A DNA stretch of 13,227 bases from Steroidobacteraceae bacterium (GTDB lineage Bacteria > Pseudomonadota > Gammaproteobacteria > Steroidobacterales > Steroidobacteraceae). A program made the translations under genes and the position numbers. The notes beneath the pieces are model-generated. The model saw only the letters and a list, made by a program, of their open reading frames with translations. It made no database searches and had not been told where the DNA came from. Where the stretch lies: contig JAICKZ010000053.1 in the NCBI GenBank assembly GCA_025927665.1, positions 1 through 13,227 of the forward strand, written 5' to 3'. Shown piece after piece: positions 1-6,753 of this stretch; position 1 is the first letter of the stretch, and each line of letters starts with the position of its first letter.

Positions 1-294
1 AGTTTATATGCTTGGCAAAAAACACAGGAAGAGCGTCTAGAGCAGCAAGGCAAAAAAGGATTCCAATATAGCTTCGCTGTGATAAAGGAAATTTGGGACC
101 AGCGCTCTGTCGAAGTTATTGAATTCATCTTATTGATTCCAATATTACAAATCACGTTAGGCGGAGCATGCCTTGTGGCCATCATTACAGCGTTTAATTA
201 TTTTGGCCCTCAACATCAGACAATCAGTGTAGCTGCCCCTACTTCAAATCTAACAACAAGTGGTGATAGCTTTTCTCAGTGGCACGCGATGTAA
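1..294 (+). CDS. C-terminal part of a one-pass membrane protein of unknown function (5' end outside window)
   Basis: The frame is open from base 1 to the TAA at 292-294, giving 97 residues; the GTG at 79 is internal to this frame and probably not the true start. The first 30 or so residues are polar and charged (many K, Q, E), which suggests a cytoplasmic or coiled stretch. They are followed by one strongly hydrophobic segment at about residues 42-68 (from FILLIPI to AFNYF), then a short polar tail rich in S and T ending in HAM. This looks like the last transmembrane helix and tail of a larger membrane protein. I do not recognise the family. Composition is AT-richer than the genes at 746-2491, so it may be host DNA left of the mosaic region. 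Whether it is intact cannot be judged because the 5' end is missing. Confidence 0.55.
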   Translation, partial: SLYAWQKTQEERLEQQGKKGFQYSFAVIKEIWDQRSVEVIEFILLIPILQITLGGACLVAIITAFNYFGPQHQTISVAAPTSNLTTSGDSFSQWHAM

Positions 295-400
295 TGGAGC
301 ACCTATTATTAGAGACAAAGATACCCTAATTCCACATTCCACTGAACCTGCGCAAAAAATGCTGATCACGAAAAAGCTTCGATAAAACCGTTGCGCTAAT

Positions 401-433
401 TGCATTGACGCGCCAATTCAGCGCGTCAATGCA
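401..433. repeat. Perfect 13-bp inverted repeat, 7-nt loop
   Basis: TGCATTGACGCGC at 401-413 and its exact reverse complement at 421-433 flank the loop CAATTCA. It lies 107 bp after the stop of the membrane protein gene and just beyond the IS66 remnant. No clear T-run follows on either strand, so it is not a textbook intrinsic terminator. It could still end transcription of the gene ending at 294, or be part of decayed element DNA. Confidence 0.6.
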
Positions 434-472
434 CAGGTCACTTAAGTAGGTCAGCGGTTCACTTTTTTCGCC

Positions 473-745
473 TTACAAACACAACTCGACGATCGAGTGG
501 TAGATCGCCGCGGCGTGACCGGCGCGCTCGGAGCCTACGAACAGAAAGCTCTTGCGCCCGACGGCCACACTGCGCATCAGTCGCTGCGCGTAATTGTTTG
601 ATGCATAGAGCCCGGCCATGGTGAAGTTCGTCAGCGCCATCCAATACTTGAGAGCGTAATTCACCGCCTGGCCCAGGCTGTCTTTGGGCAATATCGATTG
701 CACAGCATTGTCGAGCCAGGCTTTGAACTTCTGCAGCAGCGCCTG
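473..745 (-). pseudogene. IS66-family transposase (TnpC) C-terminal remnant
   Basis: The minus-strand translation from 745 to the TAA at 475-473 has the order of the IS66 transposase C-terminus: a leucine-rich AWLD segment, LPKDSLGQAVNYAL, a YWMALTNF segment, then ASNNYAQRLMRSVAVGRKSF, FVGSERAGHAAAIYHSI and VELC. IS66 proteins usually show DNN.AER.LRP.A.GRKN.LF.GS..G...AA...S..ETC here. About 91 codons survive of a protein normally near 500 residues, and no upstream transposase, TnpA or TnpB is present. Key positions are altered (S for the family D before NN, Q for E in the AER motif), so it is inactive. Past the TAA the same frame reads GEKSEPLTYLSDL, also IS66-like, so homology may continue to about 430 and the stop may be a nonsense mutation. 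The fragment begins in the codon right after the yceI stop. Confidence 0.8.
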
Positions 746-1357
746 CTATTTATTCTTCACTGCATCTTTGGCAGCCGCTTCGGCCTGAGCCTTTGCATCC
801 ACTGCTTCGGTCACAATGCGCATAGGAATCTCGTCGCCAACCAGAGGAACGAAGGCGCCGAGGCCGAAATCAGATCGTTGGAGCGTGGTCGTCGCGTCGA
901 ATCCGACCGCCAGCAGACCGGTTCTCGGGTTGATACCCACCTTGACAATTGTGACGTCAAGAGTGACTGGCTTGGTCACACCGTGGAGGTTTAAGTCTCC
1001 TGTGACCTTTAACTGATTCGTCGCAGCGCCCTTCTCGACCTTTGTGCTTTTGAATGTGACAATCGGGAATGTGGCTGTGTCGAAGAATTTCTTCGTCTTA
1101 AAATTGTCGTCAAGAGCAGGGACGCCGGTGTGTAAGCTCGATAGCGGAATCGTGACCGTCACGGAAGACTTCGTCGGATCGGCCTGATCAAACTCGAGGG
1201 TACCTTCACCCTGGGAAAACTGCGCAGCCGGACTCGAAAAGCCCAGATGATTCCAGCGAAATATGCCCTGGGTGTGATCGGGATCGAGCGTGAAGGTTGT
1301 AGCGTAGATAGGCAGCGCCATAAGAACAAGCAAAGTAGCAACGATATGACGAATCAT
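746..1357 (-). CDS. Secreted YceI-family protein
   Basis: 203 residues. The start is the ATG at 1357-1355, chosen because it opens a clean signal peptide and has GAGAGGT about 9 nt upstream; the frame itself is open further up without a matching domain. Residues 1-20 form the signal peptide (hydrophobic ATLLVLMALPIYA). The YceI domain fills about 21-185, with the early TFTLDPDHTQGIFRWNHLGFS, FKTKKFFDTATFPIVTFKST, GDLNLHGVTKPVTLDV and a late R-SDFGLG segment, all typical. Family members are periplasmic lipocalin-like barrels that bind isoprenoid-type lipids; a role in acid or base stress is known only for some. The C-terminal 18 residues are an Ala/Lys-rich tail (from DAKAQAEAAAKDA). The gene is divergent from the CadC-like regulator, so regulation by it is plausible but inferred. 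The TAG stop abuts the IS66 remnant. Confidence 0.88.
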   Translation of the reverse strand: MIRHIVATLLVLMALPIYATTFTLDPDHTQGIFRWNHLGFSSPAAQFSQGEGTLEFDQADPTKSSVTVTIPLSSLHTGVPALDDNFKTKKFFDTATFPIVTFKSTKVEKGAATNQLKVTGDLNLHGVTKPVTLDVTIVKVGINPRTGLLAVGFDATTTLQRSDFGLGAFVPLVGDEIPMRIVTEAVDAKAQAEAAAKDAVKNK

Positions 1358-1487
1358 GGGAAAGCGACCTCTCGGCTGGTGGTGATTCATGGCCGGCGAT
1401 TGTGGGCAAGGGCGATTCGAGAAGTCCTGAACCTGCTCTGAAACCAGTTGAATAGTTCTGAAGGAATGAAAGTGCAGCCCGCTGAAG

Positions 1488-1515
1488 TTGCCTCGCATCA
1501 AGCGACTGCTATACT
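1488..1515 (+). promoter_or_regulatory. Predicted sigma70 promoter of the CadC-like regulator
   Basis: TTGCCT (1488-1493), a 16-nt spacer, then TATACT (1510-1515) preceded by TGC, an extended -10. Transcription would begin near 1522 and leave a leader of about 43 nt before the ATG at 1565. The -10 overlaps two adjacent copies of an 8-bp near-repeat, ACTGCTAT and ACTGCGAT (1505-1520), a possible operator. Confidence 0.5.
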
Positions 1516-1564
1516 GCGATAGTGTCGATTTTCCGACGAAAATTAATGGTTTATAGCTACCTGC

Positions 1565-2491
1565 ATGGATCACCCAACCTCAATACCGCTTCGCATCGGC
1601 GACTGGTGCGTCGATCCTGCCTCCGGCCAAATTTCGCGAGAAGGAAACAACATCCGGGTGGAAGCGCGGACGATGAGGCTATTGGTGTACCTTGCCCGAC
1701 ACACCGGCGAGGTCGTGAGCATCAACGAATTGCTTAATGAGGTCTGGTCGGGGGTGATCGTTACCCAGGACTCCGTCTATCAAGCTGTTGCTTCGCTGCG
1801 TCGTTTGCTCGGAGATGACGCCAAAGAGCCCGCTTATATTGCGACGGTGCCACGTCTCGGTTATCGGATAGTGGCAACAGTGAGCCCGTGGGACGATCAG
1901 CCGCTCGTGATGACTCCTCCACCCGCGTTGACCGGGGCAGGACCGACTGGGGCGATCGATAAGCCTACACCCAGCTCGCGCCGCAGGGTCGGTGCACTGT
2001 TAGTCGGTGGCGCCACAGTTTGTCTCGCGCTCGGCATCGCCTTCTTTTTCTACAGCAAAGCATACAACCATCAAGCCGCCACAACAATAATCGGTGTACC
2101 GCAAAAATCCGTCGCCGTGCTTCCTTTTCTCGATCTAACTACTCAGGAGATGAACGAGGAATATTTTGCCGATGGCATGACCGAGGAGCTAATCGATAAA
2201 CTCAGCAAGGTGCCAGGCCTCCGGGTGCCTCCTCCCACTTCCTCTTTTTATCTCAAGGGCAAGCAGCTAAAGGTCACCGAGATCGCCAAGTCCCTCGGGG
2301 TAGCGTATGTACTTGATGGCAGCGTGCGTAAATCGGATGCCACATTGCGCGTCGCGGCGCGACTGATTCGCGCCGACGATGGTTACGTTATCTGGTCCGA
2401 AACCTACGATCGACCATTAACCAATAAACTAATGGTACAGGACGACATAGCCAGCGAAGTCACAAAAGCGCTGAGAGCGTCGATTAAATAA
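1565..2491 (+). CDS. CadC-like membrane-anchored winged-helix transcriptional regulator with TolB-like domain
   Basis: 308 residues in three parts. Residues 8-105 are an OmpR/PhoB-type winged helix (Trans_reg_C), with ARTMRLLVYLARHTGEVVS, a DSVYQAVASLRRLLGD recognition-helix region and the closing YIATVPRLGYRIVA, which is diagnostic of CadC-type proteins. Residues 106-140 are a Pro/Gly/Thr-rich linker. One transmembrane helix lies at about 141-164. The periplasmic part, 181-305, has the TolB/FlgO-like pattern SVAVLPFLDLT, FADGMTEELIDKLSKV, LGVAYVLDGSVRKS and IWSETYDR. Such proteins bind DNA while in the inner membrane and respond to periplasmic signals. Many relatives continue with TPR repeats; this one stops right after the TolB-like domain. 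The ribosome-binding site before ATG 1565 is weak. The divergent yceI gene is the obvious candidate target. The gene is GC-richer than glmS, consistent with transfer. Confidence 0.87.
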   Translation: MDHPTSIPLRIGDWCVDPASGQISREGNNIRVEARTMRLLVYLARHTGEVVSINELLNEVWSGVIVTQDSVYQAVASLRRLLGDDAKEPAYIATVPRLGYRIVATVSPWDDQPLVMTPPPALTGAGPTGAIDKPTPSSRRRVGALLVGGATVCLALGIAFFFYSKAYNHQAATTIIGVPQKSVAVLPFLDLTTQEMNEEYFADGMTEELIDKLSKVPGLRVPPPTSSFYLKGKQLKVTEIAKSLGVAYVLDGSVRKSDATLRVAARLIRADDGYVIWSETYDRPLTNKLMVQDDIASEVTKALRASIK

Positions 2492-2531
2492 TGCCTGCGC
2501 CTCGGAGACTCACGTCGGCTAGCGTCAGTGG

Positions 2532-2557
2532 TGAGACAGTAATTTGTGATTGTCTCA
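2532..2557. repeat. 7-bp hairpin between the regulator gene and slyX
   Basis: TGAGACA (2532-2538) pairs with TGTCTCA (2551-2557) around a 12-nt loop. It lies between the two converging genes, about 40 bp after the regulator stop. No T-run follows, so its role as a terminator is weakly supported. Nothing else is recognised in 2492-2631. Confidence 0.3.
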
Positions 2558-2631
2558 ATGGCTGTGATTAAGTACATGATTCAAGGTACTCCCAACGCCA
2601 CTAAATTTGAGAATCTACATCAATAACTTGC

Positions 2632-2838
2632 TCAATAATGTGGTGGTCGTTCTTCTTGTTGCGTATAGGGACGCGCTTCATGCTTGAGTTCGTCAATGCG
2701 ACCCAGCACATTGGTCAGCTGCGAGCGTAACGCATCCAGCTCGCGTTGCTGACGATACACTACGTCGCTCAATTCGTGATTAGCGCGTTCCAGGAAGGCA
2801 ATTTTGAGTTCAATTCGCTCGACATTTTCATTGTTCAT
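2632..2838 (-). CDS. slyX: SlyX family protein
   Basis: 68 residues from ATG 2838-2836. The pattern matches SlyX: an N-terminal heptad stretch (ERIELKIAFLERANHELSDVV), the conserved YRQQRELDALRSQL core, a second helical stretch, and the typical extreme C-terminus PPHY. The whole protein is predicted to be a short coiled coil. SlyX proteins occur across Gammaproteobacteria and have no settled biochemical role; in enterics the gene lies near slyD. There is no slyD or other usual partner here. The ribosome-binding site is a weak GGTGA about 11 nt upstream. Its composition is closer to glmS than to the GC-rich genes on both sides, so it may be an original chromosomal gene between two imported segments. 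Confidence 0.88.
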   Translation of the reverse strand: MNNENVERIELKIAFLERANHELSDVVYRQQRELDALRSQLTNVLGRIDELKHEARPYTQQEERPPHY

Positions 2839-3262
2839 CGCTTACATCACCGTTCATCTGTAGTTGTCAGCAGCATACCGATTTTTACTTACTATTTTGA
2901 TTGCTGATAGCGGTGATCAGACTGCGGTATTTGGTCTAAGAATTTAAAGAGGACGTGGTCCATATGATAACGTATCTGAAGTCTGTTACGATCTACTGTG
3001 AAGAAGCGATGAGTGCGTGCCGTAAGCGGGGATCAACTGAATAGTCAGCGAGCTGAAGATTGTAGAGACAGCGGTTGCCGCAACAACAGTGCCTGCGGGA
3101 CAAGTCGTTCTCAAATCGTGATATTGGTGTTGCACATTGCGTTTGGTGATACCACATTGACTAGCTGGATAGAAAAATCACGGGTGTTCAAATACCCAGG
3201 CGGAACGAGGAATGAATGAAAGTGAACGTCATTTACGAAAACAAAAACGAGGCGAGATAACT
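2839..3262. other. Gene-poor intergenic stretch
   Basis: 424 bp between divergent slyX and the hydrolase gene. The open frame at 3013-3219 has no recognisable motif and unconvincing composition. A TTGACT at 3157-3162 is a possible -35 element, but no good -10 stands at the right distance. No RNA gene or repeat was recognised. It presumably holds the promoters of both flanking genes and may contain a junction of imported DNA. Confidence 0.4.
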
Positions 3263-4162
3263 ATGAGATTGCCCGTGACGATAACAAAGCCGCTGTGGAC
3301 CCGAGCTGGCGTGGGGTTGATCGGCGCGCTTCTGATCCCCTCAAACGCGTTAGGCCAGACGGCCAACGCTGTTTCGTCCGTCCCGGCCTGGAATCGCGAA
3401 GGCCAAGTCGTCTGGACCCATTCCCCGGACGGGCCAGTGAAGTCCCGCGTCTACTCCAGCGCCCGCCTCACCGATCATCCGGTGCTGGTGATCTGGCTGC
3501 ATGGAGATCTCGGTCCAGGTTCGGAATCCTACGAAATGGCCTTGCATCTGGCGAACCTCAGCGAGAATGTGGTGGCAGCTGGGCTCCTGCGCCCAGGCTA
3601 CACCGACGCTGAGGGGGACACATCGGCGGGACTCAAGGGCCGCGCCATTGGCGACAACTACACCGCCGCCGTGACCGACGATGTCAACGCCGTGATAGAC
3701 AATCTCAAGAGTCGCTTCCATCCCCGCACCGTGATCGTCATGGGACACTCGGGAGGCGCAGGCGTCGCGGCGAATCTTTTGGGCCGCTTTCCCAAAGATG
3801 CTGACGCCGCAGTGCTCGTCGCCTGCTCCTGCGATCCGAAGGAATTCATGAGCCGTTTCGTGCACGAACACCCCAATATTCCCGATGGTCTTGCCAATCC
3901 CAGTCTGTCGCCGATCGACACTGTTTCGCGTGTCTCCCACAAGACGCTCGTGCGCATGGTGGTCGGGAAAGAGGACACTGTCGTCCGGGTGCAGCCGTCG
4001 GAAGCTTACGCCGCCGCTCTGAAGCGCAACGGTGTTGACGTCCGCCTCGTCATCGTCCCCGGCGCTGACCACGTCGACGTCCTTCGCAGCGACGCCACGC
4101 TTCAGGCGATCACGGAGGTGATCACGGCGGAGGGCGGCAAGGTAGATTCGTCAAAGAAATGA
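3263..4162 (+). CDS. Secreted alpha/beta-hydrolase
   Basis: 299 residues. The start at ATG 3263 was preferred over the ATG at 3212 because it follows an AGG ribosome-binding site about 10 nt upstream and opens a standard signal peptide. This has basic residues up to R14, hydrophobic VGLIGALLI, and likely cleavage after NALG near residue 31 or TANA near 36. The alpha/beta-hydrolase pattern is clear: VLVIWLHGDLG (75-84, oxyanion region), nucleophile Ser163 in GHSGG (161-165), probable acid Asp238 in VGKEDTVV, and His270 in GADHVDVL. It should act in the periplasm or outside the cell as an esterase, lipase-like enzyme or peptidase; the substrate cannot be read from sequence. It is strongly GC-rich compared with glmS and lies next to a decayed ATPase gene, so I infer it arrived by transfer. 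It appears intact and monocistronic. Confidence 0.8.
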   Translation: MRLPVTITKPLWTRAGVGLIGALLIPSNALGQTANAVSSVPAWNREGQVVWTHSPDGPVKSRVYSSARLTDHPVLVIWLHGDLGPGSESYEMALHLANLSENVVAAGLLRPGYTDAEGDTSAGLKGRAIGDNYTAAVTDDVNAVIDNLKSRFHPRTVIVMGHSGGAGVAANLLGRFPKDADAAVLVACSCDPKEFMSRFVHEHPNIPDGLANPSLSPIDTVSRVSHKTLVRMVVGKEDTVVRVQPSEAYAAALKRNGVDVRLVIVPGADHVDVLRSDATLQAITEVITAEGGKVDSSKK

Positions 4163-4233
4163 GTGGCCAGTACCTCTAGCTATGAGCTTTCAGGAGTTGT
4201 CCATCTAGTCTGAACCGAGGAGACTGAGGTTGC

Positions 4234-4541
4234 GAAGCTTCAGACAATCTCGACAACAAGACTGTCTATGAGCTACTCGTAACGTTCATCAAGCAGGCTA
4301 AAAACGACGACAGATCATCCTCGTTACTCAGAACCCGAATCTTGCAGTTGTGGCTGATGTGGAGCAGATCATCCATGTTTCAATTGACAAGAAGGACAGT
4401 AAGCATGACTTCGATTTCTTTTCTGCTTCGATAGAGGAACCGCGCATCAATGAAGCTGTAGTTGATATTCTTGAAGGCACACTGCCAGCATTTGATAACC
4501 ACCAATTAAAGTACAAGAGATCAAAGCCGAGGTCCTCGTGA
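4234..4541 (+). pseudogene. C-terminal remnant of an AAA/SMC-like ATPase, frameshifted
   Basis: Two frames together rebuild the C-terminus of a large coiled-coil AAA ATPase of the TrlF-like/SMC-like sort. Frame one (about 4234-4311) reads EASDNLDNKTVYELLV then TFIKQAKND, matching the post-Walker B pattern that is often DQPEDNLDN. Frame two (about 4311-4541) continues QIILVTQNPNLAVVADVEQ, the usual switch segment (VTHNPNL) with Q for H, then a VDILEGTLPAF segment and a basic tail ending at TGA 4539-4541. A TAA at 4299-4301 blocks frame two from extending left. The rest of the protein, including Walker A, is absent: 4163-4233 gives no recognisable continuation. It is therefore a broken, truncated relic. 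Members of this broad family are common in mobile islands and some take part in defence, but nothing here allows a specific function. Confidence 0.72.
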
Positions 4542-4615
4542 GTTCCATAGCGGCTTTCGTTTGATTTCGTCGACGAGAGGTTAAAGTTGACGGGCAAATT
4601 CAATGTTCACTCATG

Positions 4616-4639
4616 GTGACCCATACGTGTTTGGGTCAC
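4616..4639. repeat. Perfect 8-bp inverted repeat, 8-nt loop
   Basis: GTGACCCA (4616-4623) and TGGGTCAC (4632-4639) flank TACGTGTT. It lies between the ATPase relic and the glmS 3' end, so it could serve as a terminator for either strand, though no strong T-run follows. It may also be part of element-end DNA if the Tn7-like end below is real. Confidence 0.45.
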
Positions 4640-4699
4640 TAATTTACGCTTATAGCGACGTCAGAAATCAACATTCATGACCAAATAAATCAACGAGCT

Positions 4700-4726
4700 G
4701 TTTTAGACTTTAAATTGTCGAGAACA
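4700..4726 (-). mobile_element. Candidate Tn7-like transposon end at attTn7
   Basis: Read on the minus strand, TGTTCTC is followed by GACAATTTAAAGTCTAAAAC. Tn7 ends start with TGT, a short spacer, then a TnsB site beginning GACAATAAAGTCTTAAAC; the likeness is clear, with a 2-nt difference in length. The TGT would end at 4726, 22 bp past the glmS stop, close to the roughly 25 bp known for Tn7 insertion. No second TnsB-like repeat, target duplication, opposite end or tns gene was found, so this may be a relic or a coincidence. Confidence 0.35.
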
Positions 4727-4748
4727 ACAAACAACATCAAATTCTTAC

Positions 4749-6584
4749 TTACTCAACCGTCACTGATTTCGCTAAATTTCTAGGCTGATCAACATCGGTA
4801 CCTTTCAAGATTGCACAATGATAAGAAAGCAATTGCAGTGGAATAGTGTACACCGCAGCTGCTTGGAAATGACTGACATGCTTTGGCATATGCAACACAG
4901 TCACGTCATTGGATGAATGAATACCTGCGTCCGGATCTGCAAACACATACAGCTCACCACCACGTGCACGAACTTCCTGCATGTTGGATTTCAATTTTTC
5001 CAACAAATCGTTATTTGGTGCCACCACAATCACTGGCATATCTTCATCTACCAGTGCTAATGGTCCATGCTTTAATTCACCTGCTGGATAGGCTTCAGCA
5101 TGAATATAAGAAATTTCTTTAAGCTTAAGTGCGCCTTCCATTGCGATGGGATGCATTTGTCCACGACCTAGAAATAGTGCATGGCGTTTATCAGCAAAAC
5201 GTTTTGCCAATTCCTTGATTTGCCCATCAAGGTGCAAAGTTTTTTCGATCAACGATGGAATTTCAATCAAGCGTTGTACTAAGTTACGTTCACGCTCTGC
5301 ATCAGTTCCATGACACTTAGCCAAAGCCACGACGAGCATGTTGAGCGCCACCAGTTGCGTCGTGAATGCCTTGGTAGACGCAACACCGATCTCTGGGCCC
5401 GCGCGAGTTAACATCACCAATTCTGATTCGCGTACCAATGAACTTTCCGGCACATTACAAATGGAGAGGGTTGATAAATACTTTGACTGCTTCGCCATAC
5501 GTAATGCAGCCAACGTGTCAGCGGTTTCACCTGACTGCGATATGGTGACAAACAATGTGTTCTTGGGAACGACCGGATTGCGATAACGGTATTCGCTGGC
5601 AATCTCTACCCAGCATGGTAGGCGTGCTATTTGTTCAATGTAGTATTTTGCCGCCACACCTGCGTGATAACTGGTGCCACAGGCCACAATCTGGATTGCT
5701 TCAGCGCGATGAAATACTTCGACTGCCGTGGGGCCGAAAGCAGCTTCCAATAATTTCCCGCCGGCCACGCGTTCTTCGAGTGTTTGTGCAATAGCGCGTG
5801 GTTGTTCATAAATCTCCTTAAGCATGTAATGTGCAAAGTCACCTTTTTCAGCTGCATCTGCAGACAGGGCGCTTTCACGTATGGATCTTTGTACCACTTG
5901 CCCTTCACGATTCAAAATTCGCAACGAGGAGCGTTTCACTTCGGCGACATCGCCTTCTTCCAAAAAAATAAAGTTGCGCGTTACTGGCAATAATGCCGAA
6001 ACATCTGAAGCAACGAAGTGTTCGTCCTTGCCCACGCCGATAACGACGGGACAACCTTCACGCGCCAATACGATCAAATCAGGATTGTGTTTTGACAATA
6101 CGGCAAGCGCGTAAGCGCCTTCTAGTTCTGCCACCGTAGCGCGCACGGATTTAAATAAATCACCTGATTTTTGCTGATGATGGTGAATCAAATGTGCAAT
6201 GACTTCAGTATCGGTTTCTGAAGTAAAGACATAACCAAGTTTGACTAACTGATCGCGCAGTTCATCATGATTCTCAATGATACCGTTATGTACGATGGCG
6301 ATACCATCTTTGGAAATATGCGGATGCGCATTACGTTCTGATGGAACTCCATGCGTTGCCCAACGCGTATGGGCAATTCCTAAACCGCCTGCTGTGGGCG
6401 AATCATCCAATGCGTCTTGCAGCGCTTGCACCTTACCCACGGTACGCAGGCGTTGCAACTTATGATGTGCGTCGACTACGGCAATACCCGCTGAGTCGTA
6501 ACCGCGGTATTCAAGACGCCGCAGTCCTTCAACCAAAATAGGTACAACATTACGATCAGCGATCGCACCAACGATTCCACACAT
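4749..6584 (-). CDS. glmS: Glutamine--fructose-6-phosphate aminotransferase (isomerizing)
   Basis: 611 residues, the usual full length. GlmS makes glucosamine-6-phosphate from fructose-6-phosphate and glutamine in the cytoplasm, the first step toward UDP-GlcNAc for peptidoglycan and LPS. The N-terminal glutaminase domain begins MCGIVGAI, with the nucleophile Cys directly after the initiator Met, and contains RRLEYRGYDSAGIAV, HTRWATHG and the HNGIIEN segment. The C-terminal isomerase has two SIS domains with ACGTSYHAG, SQSGETADTLAALR, GVASTKAF, GRGQMHPIAMEGALKLKE and HAEAYPAGELKHGP. It ends DVDQPRNLAKSVTVE with the catalytic Lys606. The ATG at 6584-6582 has AGAGG 6 nt upstream. No glmU or regulator adjoins. 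The last codons form the conserved TnsD target, which makes the downstream side an insertion hotspot. Confidence 0.98.
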   Translation of the reverse strand: MCGIVGAIADRNVVPILVEGLRRLEYRGYDSAGIAVVDAHHKLQRLRTVGKVQALQDALDDSPTAGGLGIAHTRWATHGVPSERNAHPHISKDGIAIVHNGIIENHDELRDQLVKLGYVFTSETDTEVIAHLIHHHQQKSGDLFKSVRATVAELEGAYALAVLSKHNPDLIVLAREGCPVVIGVGKDEHFVASDVSALLPVTRNFIFLEEGDVAEVKRSSLRILNREGQVVQRSIRESALSADAAEKGDFAHYMLKEIYEQPRAIAQTLEERVAGGKLLEAAFGPTAVEVFHRAEAIQIVACGTSYHAGVAAKYYIEQIARLPCWVEIASEYRYRNPVVPKNTLFVTISQSGETADTLAALRMAKQSKYLSTLSICNVPESSLVRESELVMLTRAGPEIGVASTKAFTTQLVALNMLVVALAKCHGTDAERERNLVQRLIEIPSLIEKTLHLDGQIKELAKRFADKRHALFLGRGQMHPIAMEGALKLKEISYIHAEAYPAGELKHGPLALVDEDMPVIVVAPNNDLLEKLKSNMQEVRARGGELYVFADPDAGIHSSNDVTVLHMPKHVSHFQAAAVYTIPLQLLSYHCAILKGTDVDQPRNLAKSVTVE

Positions 6585-6753
6585 GAGCGGCCTCTACAGA
6601 TTCAGTCATTAGCAACAGATTGTAACTCAGCTTGGTTGCATAGAAATGCGGAAAAAGACGGTCTACTGACAGTATTACGCTGCGATACTCGTAAACGCAC
6701 TCGGTCGTGAGTACACTTAACGCCTGTTTTCTAATGACCTTGCGTAGATACTC
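6585..6753. promoter_or_regulatory. Divergent intergenic region of glmS and the GlcG/HbpS-like gene
   Basis: 169 bp that must hold promoters for both directions. A CTGACA at 6666-6671 resembles a -35 element for the plus strand but lacks a good -10 at the usual distance. No riboswitch or ribozyme of the glmS type known from Gram-positive bacteria is apparent, and the leader is too short for it. Confidence 0.3.

Noticed and set aside
1358..1573. Upstream extension of the YceI frame from 1573
   Set aside because: The extra 72 residues show no domain and precede a proper signal peptide and ribosome-binding site at ATG 1357; extension would hide the signal peptide.
3013..3219. 68-codon plus-strand open frame in the slyX-hydrolase gap
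   Set aside because: No motif, no ribosome-binding site and odd composition; probably chance.
3350..4072. 240-codon minus-strand open frame opposite the hydrolase
   Set aside because: A shadow of GC-rich coding DNA; the plus strand has a signal peptide and full catalytic triad.
4328..4603. Minus-strand 91-codon open frame starting MNLPVNFN
   Set aside because: It is antisense to the ATPase relic, whose plus-strand translation shows family motifs; the minus translation shows none.
4700..4748. Intrinsic terminator for glmS
   Set aside because: The GAC...GTC pairing around TTTAAATT is short and AT-rich, with no stable GC stem; it fits a Tn7-type binding site better.
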